A stretch of 53,946 nt of DNA from an uncultured Clostridia bacterium (lineage in GTDB: Bacteria; Bacillota; Clostridia; Christensenellales; UBA1242): positions 1-53,946 of the forward strand of contig CANQDP010000002.1 in assembly GCA_947593585.1 (NCBI GenBank). Direction: 5' to 3'. The translations under genes were made by a program, and so were the position numbers. The notes beneath the pieces are model-generated. The model was not told the origin of the DNA. It saw only the letters and a list, made by a program, of their open reading frames with translations, and did not search any database. Within the stretch, counting starts at the first letter, position 1; the number at the start of each line of letters is the position of its first letter. Shown here in pieces: positions 15,469-24,670 of this stretch.

Positions 15469-17331
15469 ATGAAAGGTGAAGTGGAGCATTTTGATGCGGT
15501 GGTGATTGGCAGCGGGCACGCGGGAAGTGAAGCCTGCCTTGCTCTTTCACGCCTGGGCAAAAAAACTCTCTTAACCACATTGAATTTGGATAGCATCGCT
15601 TTCCTTGCCTGCAACCCTAGCATTGGTGGCACGGCAAAGGGTCAACTTGCGGGTGAAGTGGACGCTCTTGGCGGGGAGATGGGCATAAATGCAGATAAAT
15701 CTATGCTTCAACTGAGGATGCTCAATTCGGGCAAGGGCCCAGCCGTCCAATCGCTGCGCGCACAGGTGGACAAGGTGGTTTATCACAACGAGATGAAGCG
15801 CACACTTGAAAGACAAAAAAATTTGGATATTTTGCAGTGCGAGGTGGCGGAAATTTTGACTGAAAAAGGGCGCGTGGTGGGCGTTAAAACTGCCATGGGA
15901 GAAATCTTTGGCTGCGAAGCGGTGGTGGTGGCAACGGGCGTATATCTCAACAGCAAAATCATAATTGGAGATTACACCAAATTCACCGGTCCAAATGGCT
16001 ATGAGCCTAGCACTAGGCTCACCAAGTCTTTAATGGATTTAGGGTTTGAAATTCGCCGCTTCAAAACGGGCACTCCTGCGAGAGTGGACGGAAAATCGAT
16101 TGATTACACAAAATTTGAAGTTCAGCCGGGAGATGAGCTCAATTTAAGTTTTTCCGCACTCAACAAAAAGGTGAAAAACACGCGCGAGTGCTATTTGGGA
16201 TACACAAGCGAAGCAATGCACAATTTGATTAGGGAAAACATTAGCCGCGCTCCGCTCTATTCGGGCAAAATTAATGGCATAGGGCCACGTTATTGCCCTA
16301 GCATTGAAGATAAAATTATGCGCTTTGCGGATAAAGACCGCCACCAACTATTTTTAGAGCCGGAGAGTGCGGGCACGGACGAAGTTTATGTGCAGGGCAT
16401 TTCGAGCAGTATGCCGAGCGACATTCAGCGAAAGATGTATCGCCTCATTCCAGGCTTTGAACAGGTGAAGATTATGCGCTTTGCCTACGCTATTGAATAT
16501 GATTGCATAAACGCACTCGAATTGAAAAATAATTTAGAGAGCAAGCGAATTTCCGGGCTTTTCTTTGCCGGGCAGATTAATGGCACAAGCGGATATGAGG
16601 AGGCCGCTGCGCAAGGCATTATGGCGGGCATAAACGCTGAGAGATATATAGACAAAATGCCGCCTTTTGTTTTGGGAAGAGATCAAGCATATATTGGCGT
16701 GCTGATTGACGATTTAACCACTAAAGACATTATCGAGCCTTATCGGATGATGACCTCACGCGCTGAGCACCGCCTAATTTTAAGGCAGGATAATTGCGAC
16801 ATACGCTTGACAGAATTGGGGCACGAGATTGGGCTTGTGGACAGCAAGCGTTATAAGATTTTTAAAAAGAAATTGGCACAGATAAGCGAGGTTAATGCCA
16901 CTCTGCAAACCATGAAAAACCCTAAGCAATTAAAACCGCTATTTGATGAAAAGGGCGAGCGCATTAGCCAAAACGGGCTAACACTACGAGATGCTATTAA
17001 GCGAAACAACATCACGATTTTTGACATTAAAAAGCATTTTAATTTATTTGAAAATGTGCCGGACAATGTGCTTGAATATGTGAACACCGAGATTAAATAT
17101 GAGGGCTATATTAAGCAAGAAAATGAGCAGATTGCCCGTGCTCGCCAGAGTGAAAACATCAGTTTGCCAGACATTGATTATTCACAGATTTCTGGGCTAA
17201 GGATTGAGGCTCGCCAAAAATTAAACAAATTTAAACCCGCCACCCTAGGCCAAGCCAAAAGGATTGACGGCGTTAGCCCGAGCGACATTAATGTGCTGCT
17301 CGTATATCTAAAAATGAAAGGAACAATTTAA
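15469..17331 (+). CDS. mnmG: tRNA uridine-5-carboxymethylaminomethyl modification enzyme MnmG (GidA)
   Basis: MnmG is the FAD enzyme that partners MnmE in modifying wobble uridine of tRNAs. The 620-residue product starts with the FAD-binding motif VVIGSGHAGSEACLA near residue 11. It shows CNPSIGGTAKGQLAGEVDALGG near 48, TGTPARVDG near 204, the cysteine-containing segment RYCPSIEDK near 275, and GTSGYEEAAAQG near 372. The C-terminal helical part ends with GVSPSDINVLLVYLK, as in family members. Length is normal. The start codon is placed six bases behind a -10 box, so the mRNA should be leaderless. Confidence 0.97.
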   Translation: MKGEVEHFDAVVIGSGHAGSEACLALSRLGKKTLLTTLNLDSIAFLACNPSIGGTAKGQLAGEVDALGGEMGINADKSMLQLRMLNSGKGPAVQSLRAQVDKVVYHNEMKRTLERQKNLDILQCEVAEILTEKGRVVGVKTAMGEIFGCEAVVVATGVYLNSKIIIGDYTKFTGPNGYEPSTRLTKSLMDLGFEIRRFKTGTPARVDGKSIDYTKFEVQPGDELNLSFSALNKKVKNTRECYLGYTSEAMHNLIRENISRAPLYSGKINGIGPRYCPSIEDKIMRFADKDRHQLFLEPESAGTDEVYVQGISSSMPSDIQRKMYRLIPGFEQVKIMRFAYAIEYDCINALELKNNLESKRISGLFFAGQINGTSGYEEAAAQGIMAGINAERYIDKMPPFVLGRDQAYIGVLIDDLTTKDIIEPYRMMTSRAEHRLILRQDNCDIRLTELGHEIGLVDSKRYKIFKKKLAQISEVNATLQTMKNPKQLKPLFDEKGERISQNGLTLRDAIKRNNITIFDIKKHFNLFENVPDNVLEYVNTEIKYEGYIKQENEQIARARQSENISLPDIDYSQISGLRIEARQKLNKFKPATLGQAKRIDGVSPSDINVLLVYLKMKGTI

Positions 17332-17397
17332 TTTTTAAGCCGAATAAAATTATTGACTTTAACTTTCAAAGTGGTATAATATATATAGAGGGTTAAG

Positions 17398-18657
17398 ATG
17401 AAAAAGTTTTGGGTGTTGGCAATATTCATTTTAATATTTTCGTTCCCAATGGCTTTTTTCGGTTGCGCAAAAGAGGATAATTCCAACGCAAAAGTGCAGT
17501 TGGATATGACCAATGCGCGATGGAATTATAACGGTGGATTTGAAACGGAAAACGCAGGGGAAACAAATTTTGAAGTTAAGGTTTTGGGGCTGCCAAAAGA
17601 AATTGATGTAACCTATGACGGTGTAACTTCCAATCGTTACCCTAACGAATATTGGAACGCTTATCCAGAAAGCGGCAGAAGTGAATATTACACCGTTACT
17701 GCACATTTGCAGTATGACGAAGAAAAATATGAACTTGTGAACGATTGCTTGCCCCGCACATTAAATTGGAAAATATACGACACCTTATACCTTGAAAAAG
17801 AAGCTGACAAGATTTCAAATTGCTATAGTGAATGGTATGGGAAATTTTCAAGAGAATCAATAGACTATTTGCATTTTGTAAACTATATTCCAGAGGGAGT
17901 GGACGCTACAAACTATATGTGGAACATACAAGATGAAGATGGCGAAAATCATGTTTATTTCGGGCTGGACGCAAACTTATTCAAGAGCTTTAAATTGCCA
18001 AAAGATAGCTCATATATGTTCTCATATCTCTACAATCTTAAAGGCATCACCGGTTTGGAATATGTGGATTTCTCGTCCGCTGAAGATTTATCTTTTATGT
18101 TTTTAAATTGCGGCATTGAAAGTGGCGAGAAATTGGAAATTGTTTTCCCGGATAACTTGGATTTGAGCGCTGCCACAAACATGAGGCAAATGTTTTCAAA
18201 TGTGGGCGGCACGGGTGAATTGGTGCTTGAATTGGGAAACTCGTTTGACTGCACAAATGTGAGCAACATGGCAAATATGTTTTATAATTGTGGCAAAAAC
18301 TCTGGCAAATTTCATTTAAGGCTAGGAGAAAAATTTGACACTTCTAATGTGAAGGACATGAATCAAATGTTTTATAACTGCGGCGCTGCGTGCCTAGACT
18401 TTTATTTAGACATGGGCTCAGGCTTTAAGGTTGACAGTGTGCAAAGCATGATTCAAATGTTTTTAAATTGTGGAAAAAGTTCTGGCAATTTGATAGATTG
18501 GAAATTGAGTTTTTTAGGAGAGCTTTCCACAGAGTGTGATTTGAGCTGGGTGTTCTATAAATTCGATAAGGACTTGTGCGTTTATGTGGATAACGTTCAA
18601 ACCTACGCACTCTTATCTGCAAAAGGATACACACATCCACAAATAGTGATGAAATAA
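17398..18657 (+). CDS. Surface lipoprotein with DUF285/BspA-like repeats
   Basis: The 419-residue product begins with a signal peptide (MKKFWVLAIFILIF...) ending in the lipobox-like AFFGC near residue 23, so it is probably lipid-anchored outside the cell. Residues about 205-370 hold at least four repeats of the form N/DMxxMFxNCG spaced by roughly 33-36 residues (NMRQMFSNVG, NMANMFYNCG, DMNQMFYNCG, SMIQMFLNCG). This is the DUF285/BspA-like leucine-rich-repeat-related pattern known from mycoplasmas and gut Firmicutes. Substrate or ligand is unknown. GAGGGTTAAG precedes the ATG and TTGACT-TATAAT elements lie upstream. Confidence 0.75.
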   Translation: MKKFWVLAIFILIFSFPMAFFGCAKEDNSNAKVQLDMTNARWNYNGGFETENAGETNFEVKVLGLPKEIDVTYDGVTSNRYPNEYWNAYPESGRSEYYTVTAHLQYDEEKYELVNDCLPRTLNWKIYDTLYLEKEADKISNCYSEWYGKFSRESIDYLHFVNYIPEGVDATNYMWNIQDEDGENHVYFGLDANLFKSFKLPKDSSYMFSYLYNLKGITGLEYVDFSSAEDLSFMFLNCGIESGEKLEIVFPDNLDLSAATNMRQMFSNVGGTGELVLELGNSFDCTNVSNMANMFYNCGKNSGKFHLRLGEKFDTSNVKDMNQMFYNCGAACLDFYLDMGSGFKVDSVQSMIQMFLNCGKSSGNLIDWKLSFLGELSTECDLSWVFYKFDKDLCVYVDNVQTYALLSAKGYTHPQIVMK

Positions 18658-18679
18658 AGCAGCCGATTGGCTGCTTTTT
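18657..18679 (+). terminator. Intrinsic terminator after the lipoprotein gene
   Basis: AAGCAGCC and GGCTGCTT form a perfect 8-bp stem with loop GATT followed by TTT. Confidence 0.8.
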
Positions 18680-18685
18680 CTTTGC

Positions 18686-20770
18686 TTAAATTTTTGGCGA
18701 AGGGCTAAACTGAGTGCAGGTCAGCTCTTCTTTCTGCGAGGGGGTGGCGGAACATTCTTGCTTTTGCTCCTTGCTCTCTTGCTGAATGAAAGAGGTCAAT
18801 TTTTTGCTATAGCACACATATAACCCGTGCAATGCACGCGTGCATGCCACATAAAGATTTTGCCTATCAAGAGGGGTGTGATAGTTTGATTCGTCCGCAT
18901 TTGGAATGATAACTCTATCATACTCTAAGCCCTTGCTCAAATATGTGGTGGTGATGATGTTGTTTGAAGTGAGAAGTGCGTCATCATTTTCGTTTTTGAT
19001 GAATGTGAATGAAGGCAACAGTTTTGCCAATTTAAACGCCTCGTCAAAACTCTTCACAACCACGGCAATCTTCTCGCCCTTGTGCTCTTCTGCCACCGCA
19101 TTTGCTAATTGCACAAAATCTTCATCTGTTTTGCACTTTGAAATTGATGGCTTGCTCCCTTTGCGCACAAAGCGGGTGTTTGCTTCCCCTCCCACAATCT
19201 TTTGAGCAAACTCAATTATGTCGTTAGTTGAGCGATAACTAACTGTTAAATTATCCACTTGAACATTAGGATAAAGCCTTTGCAAAATTTCTAGGTTAGA
19301 TTGAGAAGATAATATGTTTTGATTATAGTCCCCAGTGAGGGTCATCACCGCGCTAGGATATATCTTTTTGATTAGTGCAATGCTGAATGGGTCGTAGTCC
19401 TGCATTTCATCAATAAATATGTGTTTGATGAAATGGTTAGGAGCAACATCCATAAGGTTGGAGTTGATATAAGCATAAATAGGTGCGTCCTCATATCCCA
19501 TAGGCTTTTCTGCAAAATGCAAATTGTGCTGAGCGTAAAGGTCGGTGATTATGTCCTTTGCGGATAGGTTATTTTCCATCAAAGCCAACATTTTTTCCTT
19601 GCAACGCTCTATCACCTTGCCAGACGATTGCTTATATCTCGCAGACAATGCTGAAGAAACGAGTGCTTCAACGTTTTGCCTAATGTTTGGCGTGGTGGGT
19701 CTATTCAAAAGATAAAGCAATGTTTTTGGCACATCTAAGCCCACTTTTTTAAATGTCTCATACACAGGGGACACAATATCATATTTCTTCAAAAATTCAT
19801 TCACTTCATCATAAAATTGTGTGGAAAATTTTGTGTTGATTTCCGCCATGCGAACTTCGTCATAAAACTTGCTATCCACCATAGACAATTTTGTGCCACA
19901 AGTTTTTGGAGCAATGCCCGCCTCTTTCAGCACTTGCATTATGGTGCAAGCGCGCACATTTTCTTCGCCCAACTCTGGCAGTAAGTCGCTTATATAAGTG
20001 CTAAATAATTTGCTAGGAGAAATCACCAAAACATTTTGGCTTGTGATGTTTCCTTTGTTTGCATATAAAATGTATGAAATTCTATGCATGGCAACAGATG
20101 TTTTGCCCGAACCGGCAATGCCGTTTATGATGACGGTTTGCATAGGGGGCTTCCTTATGATTGCATTTTGCTCTTCTTGAATGCTTTCCACAATGTTTGA
20201 CATATGCGAGGAAGTGTTTTGGCTCAAAATCTCTTGCAAGATGTTATCGTCAATCTTCGTGTTTGTGTCAATATAAGAAACGATTTTGTTTGGCTGTAAT
20301 CTAAACTGCCTTTTCAATAGCAATTCAACCGGAATTTTGCCCACAGGCGCGTCATAATATGTGCTGCCCAGCGAGGAGAAATACAATAGCGATGCGATTG
20401 GGGAACGCCAATCTAATAGATATGTGTCGTCATTTTTAAAAAGATTTTTCAAGCCGATATAAAAAGTTTCAGGCTCTAAGCCGTTTTCTTTAAGTTGAAT
20501 TTTGGCAAAGAAAGGTTTTGGCATAATTCGCTGAAACATGTTTTTGTCTTGCTGATATGTGAAATTGGAGCTATCGCGATTATAGATTTCGCCCTTCACT
20601 TCAACGAATTCAACAAGGTCTAACTTCTCGGTGGCGGCATAGTGCATGCTCTCACGAATGTTCGATTCGTTGCTGGCAATTTTTTTATCTAGCTCGTCAA
20701 TTTCCTCTTTGATTTTGCCTTGAACAAATTCAAGGTGCTTTTGCTCTTCGTCAAGGATGGTTTTTTCCAT
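18686..20770 (-). CDS. helD: HelD-type superfamily 1 helicase (RNA polymerase recycling factor)
   Basis: HelD-like proteins bind RNA polymerase and use ATP to strip stalled complexes from DNA. The 694-residue product starts with a charged antiparallel coiled coil (about residues 1-60) typical of HelD. Walker A INGIAGSGKTS lies near 215, Walker B FIDEMQDYDP near 455, GDYNQNIL near 483, YRSTNDI near 510, and the C-terminal motif VACTRALHGLYV near 650. The start at 20770 follows GGAGGAGAA; the frame is open 14 codons further. A TTGTTT-17-TATACT promoter lies upstream, so it is not simply the last gene of the RiPP operon. Confidence 0.88.
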   Translation of the reverse strand: MEKTILDEEQKHLEFVQGKIKEEIDELDKKIASNESNIRESMHYAATEKLDLVEFVEVKGEIYNRDSSNFTYQQDKNMFQRIMPKPFFAKIQLKENGLEPETFYIGLKNLFKNDDTYLLDWRSPIASLLYFSSLGSTYYDAPVGKIPVELLLKRQFRLQPNKIVSYIDTNTKIDDNILQEILSQNTSSHMSNIVESIQEEQNAIIRKPPMQTVIINGIAGSGKTSVAMHRISYILYANKGNITSQNVLVISPSKLFSTYISDLLPELGEENVRACTIMQVLKEAGIAPKTCGTKLSMVDSKFYDEVRMAEINTKFSTQFYDEVNEFLKKYDIVSPVYETFKKVGLDVPKTLLYLLNRPTTPNIRQNVEALVSSALSARYKQSSGKVIERCKEKMLALMENNLSAKDIITDLYAQHNLHFAEKPMGYEDAPIYAYINSNLMDVAPNHFIKHIFIDEMQDYDPFSIALIKKIYPSAVMTLTGDYNQNILSSQSNLEILQRLYPNVQVDNLTVSYRSTNDIIEFAQKIVGGEANTRFVRKGSKPSISKCKTDEDFVQLANAVAEEHKGEKIAVVVKSFDEAFKLAKLLPSFTFIKNENDDALLTSNNIITTTYLSKGLEYDRVIIPNADESNYHTPLDRQNLYVACTRALHGLYVCYSKKLTSFIQQESKEQKQECSATPSQKEELTCTQFSPSPKI

Positions 20771-20791
20771 TTCTCCTCCAAAAGTTACTAT

Positions 20792-20820
20792 AGTATAGCA
20801 TATAAAAAACAATAAAACAA
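20792..20820 (-). promoter_or_regulatory. Promoter of helD
   Basis: On the minus strand TTGTTT (20820-20815), 17 bases, TATACT (20797-20792). Confidence 0.5.
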
Positions 20821-20867
20821 TAGTAAAATTAAAAATTCAGTTCATTTTTTATGGTTTTTTGTTGAAT

Positions 20868-22589
20868 TTAACTGCGCCAGCACGAAAAATTTCTAAGTGA
20901 AAATGAATATAATTTGTGATTTTCGTTTAAAATTTGCATAATTTCATCTTTAATTTTTGCTTTTTCATCTGTTGGTGCAGAAGCAGAATAAAAATAATTT
21001 AATCCTTCATTTTGCGTGGATATTTTGCAGTTTTTTGTGAAAGTGAAATCGTTGATTTCAAACACATCCACCAAATCTAGATTTGCTTTGATGCCATTGA
21101 GAGTTTGAGTTAGGTCATCGGCCGTTTCGCCTGGGAAATTGAAAAGCAGGCTTACGCTCGTTTTTATGCCATATTGTTTGCTTAGGCGCAAGATGTTTAA
21201 GGCGTGGTCGACAGTTATTCCTTTGTTCATTTTGTTGAGTAAATTTTGGCTAAAACTCTCTAAGCCTAAGAACATCATTTTCAGCCCATGCTCGCTAAAA
21301 TATTTTATTGTTTCTTCGCTATCGAGTGCGGGGTCGAAACGGAATGTGCCCTTCCAATTAATTTTCACGCCACGCTCATCAAGCTCTTGCAAAATGTTTT
21401 TCACTTCGCCAGGAATTAGGCAGTCATCCACAAATTCGATGTTGTGCACTCCTTGTGCGGATAGATTGCAAATTTTTTCCACAAGGTTTTTGCAACTAAA
21501 CGAAAAATTATCCCTATTATGCCTATCACAAAACAGGCATTTTTTATAATAACACTCTCGCCTTATTGACACGGGCGCAATCCTAAACACGGCAACATAT
21601 TTTTCAAAATCAATTTGAGGATATGCCGTTGAGGGCGTGCCCATTCCGTTTAGTTGAGCGATTGGCACAACGCTTGAAAAGAATGAGGTGAAAAAACTTG
21701 GATTATAGTTTGCTGCAAATAATGTTGAGTTGTCAACTAAAATTGGTTTGATGTGGAGTGCTTCGTCTAAAATTTTTGCAAAAATTGTTGCGCTCATTAG
21801 TTTGTTGAAATTGTTCACAACTAAATATATGTTTGCCCTTTTGCCGTTATACTTTTTTATTATGGTTTCAATCTGCGCAAGTTTTGAAAGATAGAACGGA
21901 AATAAAATTGAAGATTTGTGATTTAAAATCGTGTTTTCAATGGCAATAGAATTTTTGGGGTCGCATAAAGTTAACTCACCAAAAGAAAAGCGGAAAACAC
22001 CAAATTTCTTTTGCTGAATGGCTCGGCAAATTTGTGTGTAGCGATAAAAATTATCCACATCTTTTTCACTTTTTGCGTGCTTATATAATTCAATTTTTTC
22101 GGGCGAATATATTTGGCGATTGAAGTCCAAATTAAAATCAAAATAAAAAGTGTGCTTATTTTTTGCCGCTAGTGCCTGCCAAACTTGAATGGTTGCTTCG
22201 TTGAAATATTTTGGTTTATTGAAAGGAATATCTAAAACCAAGTTTATGCAATCTTCCTCTTTCTTTGTCTTGGCCGGCTTTGCCACAGCGATGATGTTGC
22301 TTAAAGCAAACCAAGTTTTTTCGCAAGCCGGCTGATTATCCCCCTGCAAGCAAACTTTATTATTTTTTTTATCAATCTCCACCACTCTATGAATGACAAA
22401 GTTTTCCACCTTATTGCCTATGGCAACGGCTATGTCCCCCACTTTTAGCGAAAATTTGTTTGAAATTTCCACATCTTGCCCGCTGAAAAATGTGGGCACC
22501 ATGCTCGAGCCAAAAATCTTCACATTTTTGATTTTGCCTTGCCTAATTTTATCTATAAAAAATTTTCTTGAAAGGGTTTTATTTATCAT
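20868..22589 (-). CDS. S24/S26 signal-peptidase-like domain fused to a radical SAM enzyme (RiPP maturation)
   Basis: The 573-residue product is a fusion. Residues about 15-105 look like an S24/S26 peptidase: GSSMVPTFFSGQDVE carries the likely serine nucleophile, IHRVVEID the His typical of SipW/Sec11-type enzymes, and LQGDNQPACE the third box. No membrane anchor is visible. The rest is a radical SAM enzyme with cluster cysteines CYYKKCLFCD near residue 335, close to the GCYWGKCTFC form of RiPP-linked enzymes. GLESFSQNLLNKMNKG and SLLFNFPGET are also radical SAM motifs. It overlaps the upstream gene by 11 bases. Leader removal plus a second modification is my inference. Confidence 0.75.
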   Translation of the reverse strand: MINKTLSRKFFIDKIRQGKIKNVKIFGSSMVPTFFSGQDVEISNKFSLKVGDIAVAIGNKVENFVIHRVVEIDKKNNKVCLQGDNQPACEKTWFALSNIIAVAKPAKTKKEEDCINLVLDIPFNKPKYFNEATIQVWQALAAKNKHTFYFDFNLDFNRQIYSPEKIELYKHAKSEKDVDNFYRYTQICRAIQQKKFGVFRFSFGELTLCDPKNSIAIENTILNHKSSILFPFYLSKLAQIETIIKKYNGKRANIYLVVNNFNKLMSATIFAKILDEALHIKPILVDNSTLFAANYNPSFFTSFFSSVVPIAQLNGMGTPSTAYPQIDFEKYVAVFRIAPVSIRRECYYKKCLFCDRHNRDNFSFSCKNLVEKICNLSAQGVHNIEFVDDCLIPGEVKNILQELDERGVKINWKGTFRFDPALDSEETIKYFSEHGLKMMFLGLESFSQNLLNKMNKGITVDHALNILRLSKQYGIKTSVSLLFNFPGETADDLTQTLNGIKANLDLVDVFEINDFTFTKNCKISTQNEGLNYFYSASAPTDEKAKIKDEIMQILNENHKLYSFSLRNFSCWRS

Positions 22590-23649
22590 TTTTTGCACTT
22601 TTCACACTATTATAAATAAATTTTGCCTCTCTGCAATTTTGCTCAACAGGCAAAATAACCTTGCCATTCGTGCGGTGCTCCATGTAGGTGGACACTGCAC
22701 AGTTTGAACAAAACTTTTTATACTTGCAGTTGTAACACTCGCCAGATTTATCCTTTTCTAAATTTAGATATTGTGAAAAACTATCCCAAATTTCTTTGAT
22801 TGAAAAGTCTTTGATATTTTTTTCGCTAAACTCGGCAAAATTGCACAGCCTCACTCCGCCCAAGCAGTTTATGAAAAGGCTAATCCTACCTGCACCGCAA
22901 GAATATAAGCAATCGTTATCATTATTCATGTTTTCTCGGGTTAAGAAACTTAGCCAATTTTTTAGTTTTAGTTTTTTAATTTTGTTCATTATTGACAAAT
23001 AGTCTTTGTCAGTTAGGCGGTTGGTTTGCTGCCCGTTTGAAAAATCTTTGCTTGCAAGCAAGTTTAAATCAAATCTAAAAGGCACATTAAAGCCGGTGCA
23101 ATAGTCATTAATCTGCTCAAACTGTTTCCAATTCTGCTCCATGATAACTGTTTTAAGCGAAAGGGTCAGCCCGGCATCAATGAGCATATGAATGTTTTTG
23201 TTCACCACAGAAAAGCCGTCATTAACTAGGCAAACGGACTTGTAAGTGGCATCGTCCACCCCATAAATGCTGATTTCAATCCTCTCGGGCGGATTTGCCT
23301 TTAAAAAGTCGATATACTTATCTAAAAAGTAGCCGTTCGAAAAGAGGGCGATTTTCAAGCCTTTATCAAAGCAGTGCTTATAAATTTCTTTAAAATTTGG
23401 GTGAACGGTTGGCTCTCCACCCGTGATTGTGATGGTTTCCAACCCCATTTCGCACATCTCGTCTATCATTCGCTTTGCAATATCTAGCGGAATAAACTTT
23501 ATGGCGAGATTTTGATTATAACAATGAATGCACTTAAAATTGCACGCGTTGGATATTTCAAAGGTGGCGGAGCGCAGTTTGCGATGATTGCTCAGCCGTT
23601 TATAATATTTTTTGAATAGGAAATTTTTAAGTTTTTCTTCATTTAACAT
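22579..23649 (-). CDS. Radical SAM/SPASM peptide maturase
   Basis: The 356-residue product has the radical SAM cluster CNFKCIHCYN near residue 36 (CX3CX2C), GGEPTVHPNF near 75, and a C-terminal SPASM region with auxiliary-cluster cysteines: CLYSCGAG near 250, RLCNF near 272 and ECYNCKYKKFCSNC near 310. Such enzymes install thioether or other cross-links in ribosomal peptides. It overlaps the pqqD-like gene by 11 bases. The ATG at 23649 is my choice; an in-frame ATG at 23658 is possible, and neither has a well-spaced ribosome binding site, which fits translational coupling. Confidence 0.85.
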   Translation of the reverse strand: MLNEEKLKNFLFKKYYKRLSNHRKLRSATFEISNACNFKCIHCYNQNLAIKFIPLDIAKRMIDEMCEMGLETITITGGEPTVHPNFKEIYKHCFDKGLKIALFSNGYFLDKYIDFLKANPPERIEISIYGVDDATYKSVCLVNDGFSVVNKNIHMLIDAGLTLSLKTVIMEQNWKQFEQINDYCTGFNVPFRFDLNLLASKDFSNGQQTNRLTDKDYLSIMNKIKKLKLKNWLSFLTRENMNNDNDCLYSCGAGRISLFINCLGGVRLCNFAEFSEKNIKDFSIKEIWDSFSQYLNLEKDKSGECYNCKYKKFCSNCAVSTYMEHRTNGKVILPVEQNCREAKFIYNSVKSAKNDK

Positions 23650-23917
23650 AGGCAACATCCGCCTCAATTAACTGATTGATAAAATTCTTTAAATCTGCCT
23701 TGGCACGAGATTTTGAAACATCAAAAGATTTTACCATTTCTTCTTCAATTTCTTCACTCGTTTTGCCCTGCTTTATCTTTAAAAATATGAATTTTGCCAC
23801 ATCTTCAAGCACTATTGCGTGCTCATAATCTATTTCATGCTTTTCATTTTCCTTAGTTAAGATAAGGCAATTTTCATATTCATCGTCCACTATGTTTGGC
23901 TTAATAAATATTTTCAA
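23639..23917 (-). CDS. PqqD-like RiPP recognition element protein
   Basis: The 92-residue product fits a discrete PqqD-type RiPP recognition element: a three-stranded N-terminal part, then ILVLEDVAKFIFLKIKQGKT-like turn and the three-helix pattern EEIEEEMVKSFDVSKSRA...DLKNFINQLIEADVA. In RiPP pathways this domain binds the leader peptide and hands it to the radical SAM enzyme. The start codon is TTG at 23917 behind a near-perfect GGAGGTGAT; the overlapping ATG is out of frame. It is the second gene of the operon, behind a hairpin that separates it from the precursor. Confidence 0.8.
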   Translation of the reverse strand: MKIFIKPNIVDDEYENCLILTKENEKHEIDYEHAIVLEDVAKFIFLKIKQGKTSEEIEEEMVKSFDVSKSRAKADLKNFINQLIEADVAYVK

Positions 23918-23935
23918 AACATCACCTCCATAAAT

Positions 23936-23970
23936 AAAAAAGTTATAATTTGTGCAATTATAACTTTTTT
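23936..23970 (-). terminator. Attenuator hairpin between RiPP precursor and maturation genes
   Basis: A perfect 15-bp inverted repeat (AAAAAAGTTATAATT on the plus strand, 23936-23950, against 23956-23970) with a 5-base loop ends in a T-run on the minus strand. It lies between precursor and pqqD-like gene, so it probably limits read-through and makes precursor mRNA more abundant than enzyme mRNA. Confidence 0.7.
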
Positions 23971-23975
23971 AAAAA

Positions 23976-24080
23976 CTAGCAATAGCAAGAATCGTCATCA
24001 CTTCCTGAAGAATTGCAGCCGCTAAAAACTGAAATCTTGCTTAGGTCAATTTTTAGCAAAACGGGAGTTGAATATTTCAT
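23976..24080 (-). CDS. RiPP precursor peptide, 34 residues
   Basis: The gene encodes a 34-residue peptide starting MKYSTPVLLKIDL and ending SGCNSSGSDDDSCYC. The N-terminal KY-xx-P-x-L-x-x-I-x-L pattern is the kind of leader seen next to PqqD/radical SAM genes in Clostridia. The C-terminal part holds three cysteines around an Asp/Ser/Gly-rich loop, suitable for thioether links by the SPASM enzyme. AGGAGGG stands seven bases before the ATG, and a near-consensus promoter lies upstream. It is the first gene of the operon. Cleavage near the SG-C boundary is a guess. Confidence 0.78.
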   Translation of the reverse strand: MKYSTPVLLKIDLSKISVFSGCNSSGSDDDSCYC

Positions 24081-24124
24081 AGCGCCCTCCTTTGTAAAAT
24101 TTGAAACCTATGTTTCTTATTCTC

Positions 24125-24153
24125 ATCATAACATATAAAAATAATTTTGTCAA
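24125..24153 (-). promoter_or_regulatory. Promoter of the RiPP operon
   Basis: On the minus strand TTGACA (24153-24148), 17 bases, TATGAT (24130-24125). The leader to the precursor start is about 38 bases. Confidence 0.75.
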
Positions 24154-24333
24154 CCGAATTAAATAGAAAATTGGATGTGCCGTTTTCGGCTAAATTTAAG
24201 TTCGCAGTGCGCAAAACCAAAAGCCGCTTTGAAATTGTTGACTGCCAGTTTGCGTTTTATTTATCAAAGGCTTGCAAAACTTCTTTTTGTGTGGCATAAT
24301 AAAGCAGAATTAAATGTCAAGAGGAGATAAAAT

Positions 24334-24663
24334 ATGGCTATAATTTTTGAAATGAAAAAGATAATTAAAGACGAACTCGAAGAGTTGCACAAAAAAATTT
24401 GTGAGTGTGAGTATGACGATTTATATAAAAAATTTCCAAGCACTCCTATTTGGTCTAAACATCTTGAATTTCTTTATGAAATAAATGAAAAACTCTCTTC
24501 GTTTTTAGGCAGAAACTTCGAACTCAAAGAAGAACTTTATGATTTTCTCGAATTTTTTAGTTTTATGCCAGACGCACACACCCCTTTTGAAAAATCAAAA
24601 GTAGAGGAAGAAGAATATTATAAACGCATTGTGGATAAATTAGAAAATCTATATAGAAAATAA
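24334..24663 (+). CDS. Hypothetical acidic helical protein, 109 residues
   Basis: Not recognised. The product is acidic and helical (KKIIKDELEELHKKICECEY at the start, EEEEYYKRIVDKLENLYRK at the end). AGGAGATAAA precedes the ATG, and TTGCAA-17-CATAAT lies upstream. It diverges from the RiPP operon across about 250 bases; nothing shows a functional link. Confidence 0.55.
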   Translation: MAIIFEMKKIIKDELEELHKKICECEYDDLYKKFPSTPIWSKHLEFLYEINEKLSSFLGRNFELKEELYDFLEFFSFMPDAHTPFEKSKVEEEEYYKRIVDKLENLYRK

Positions 24664-24670
24664 AAAATTA

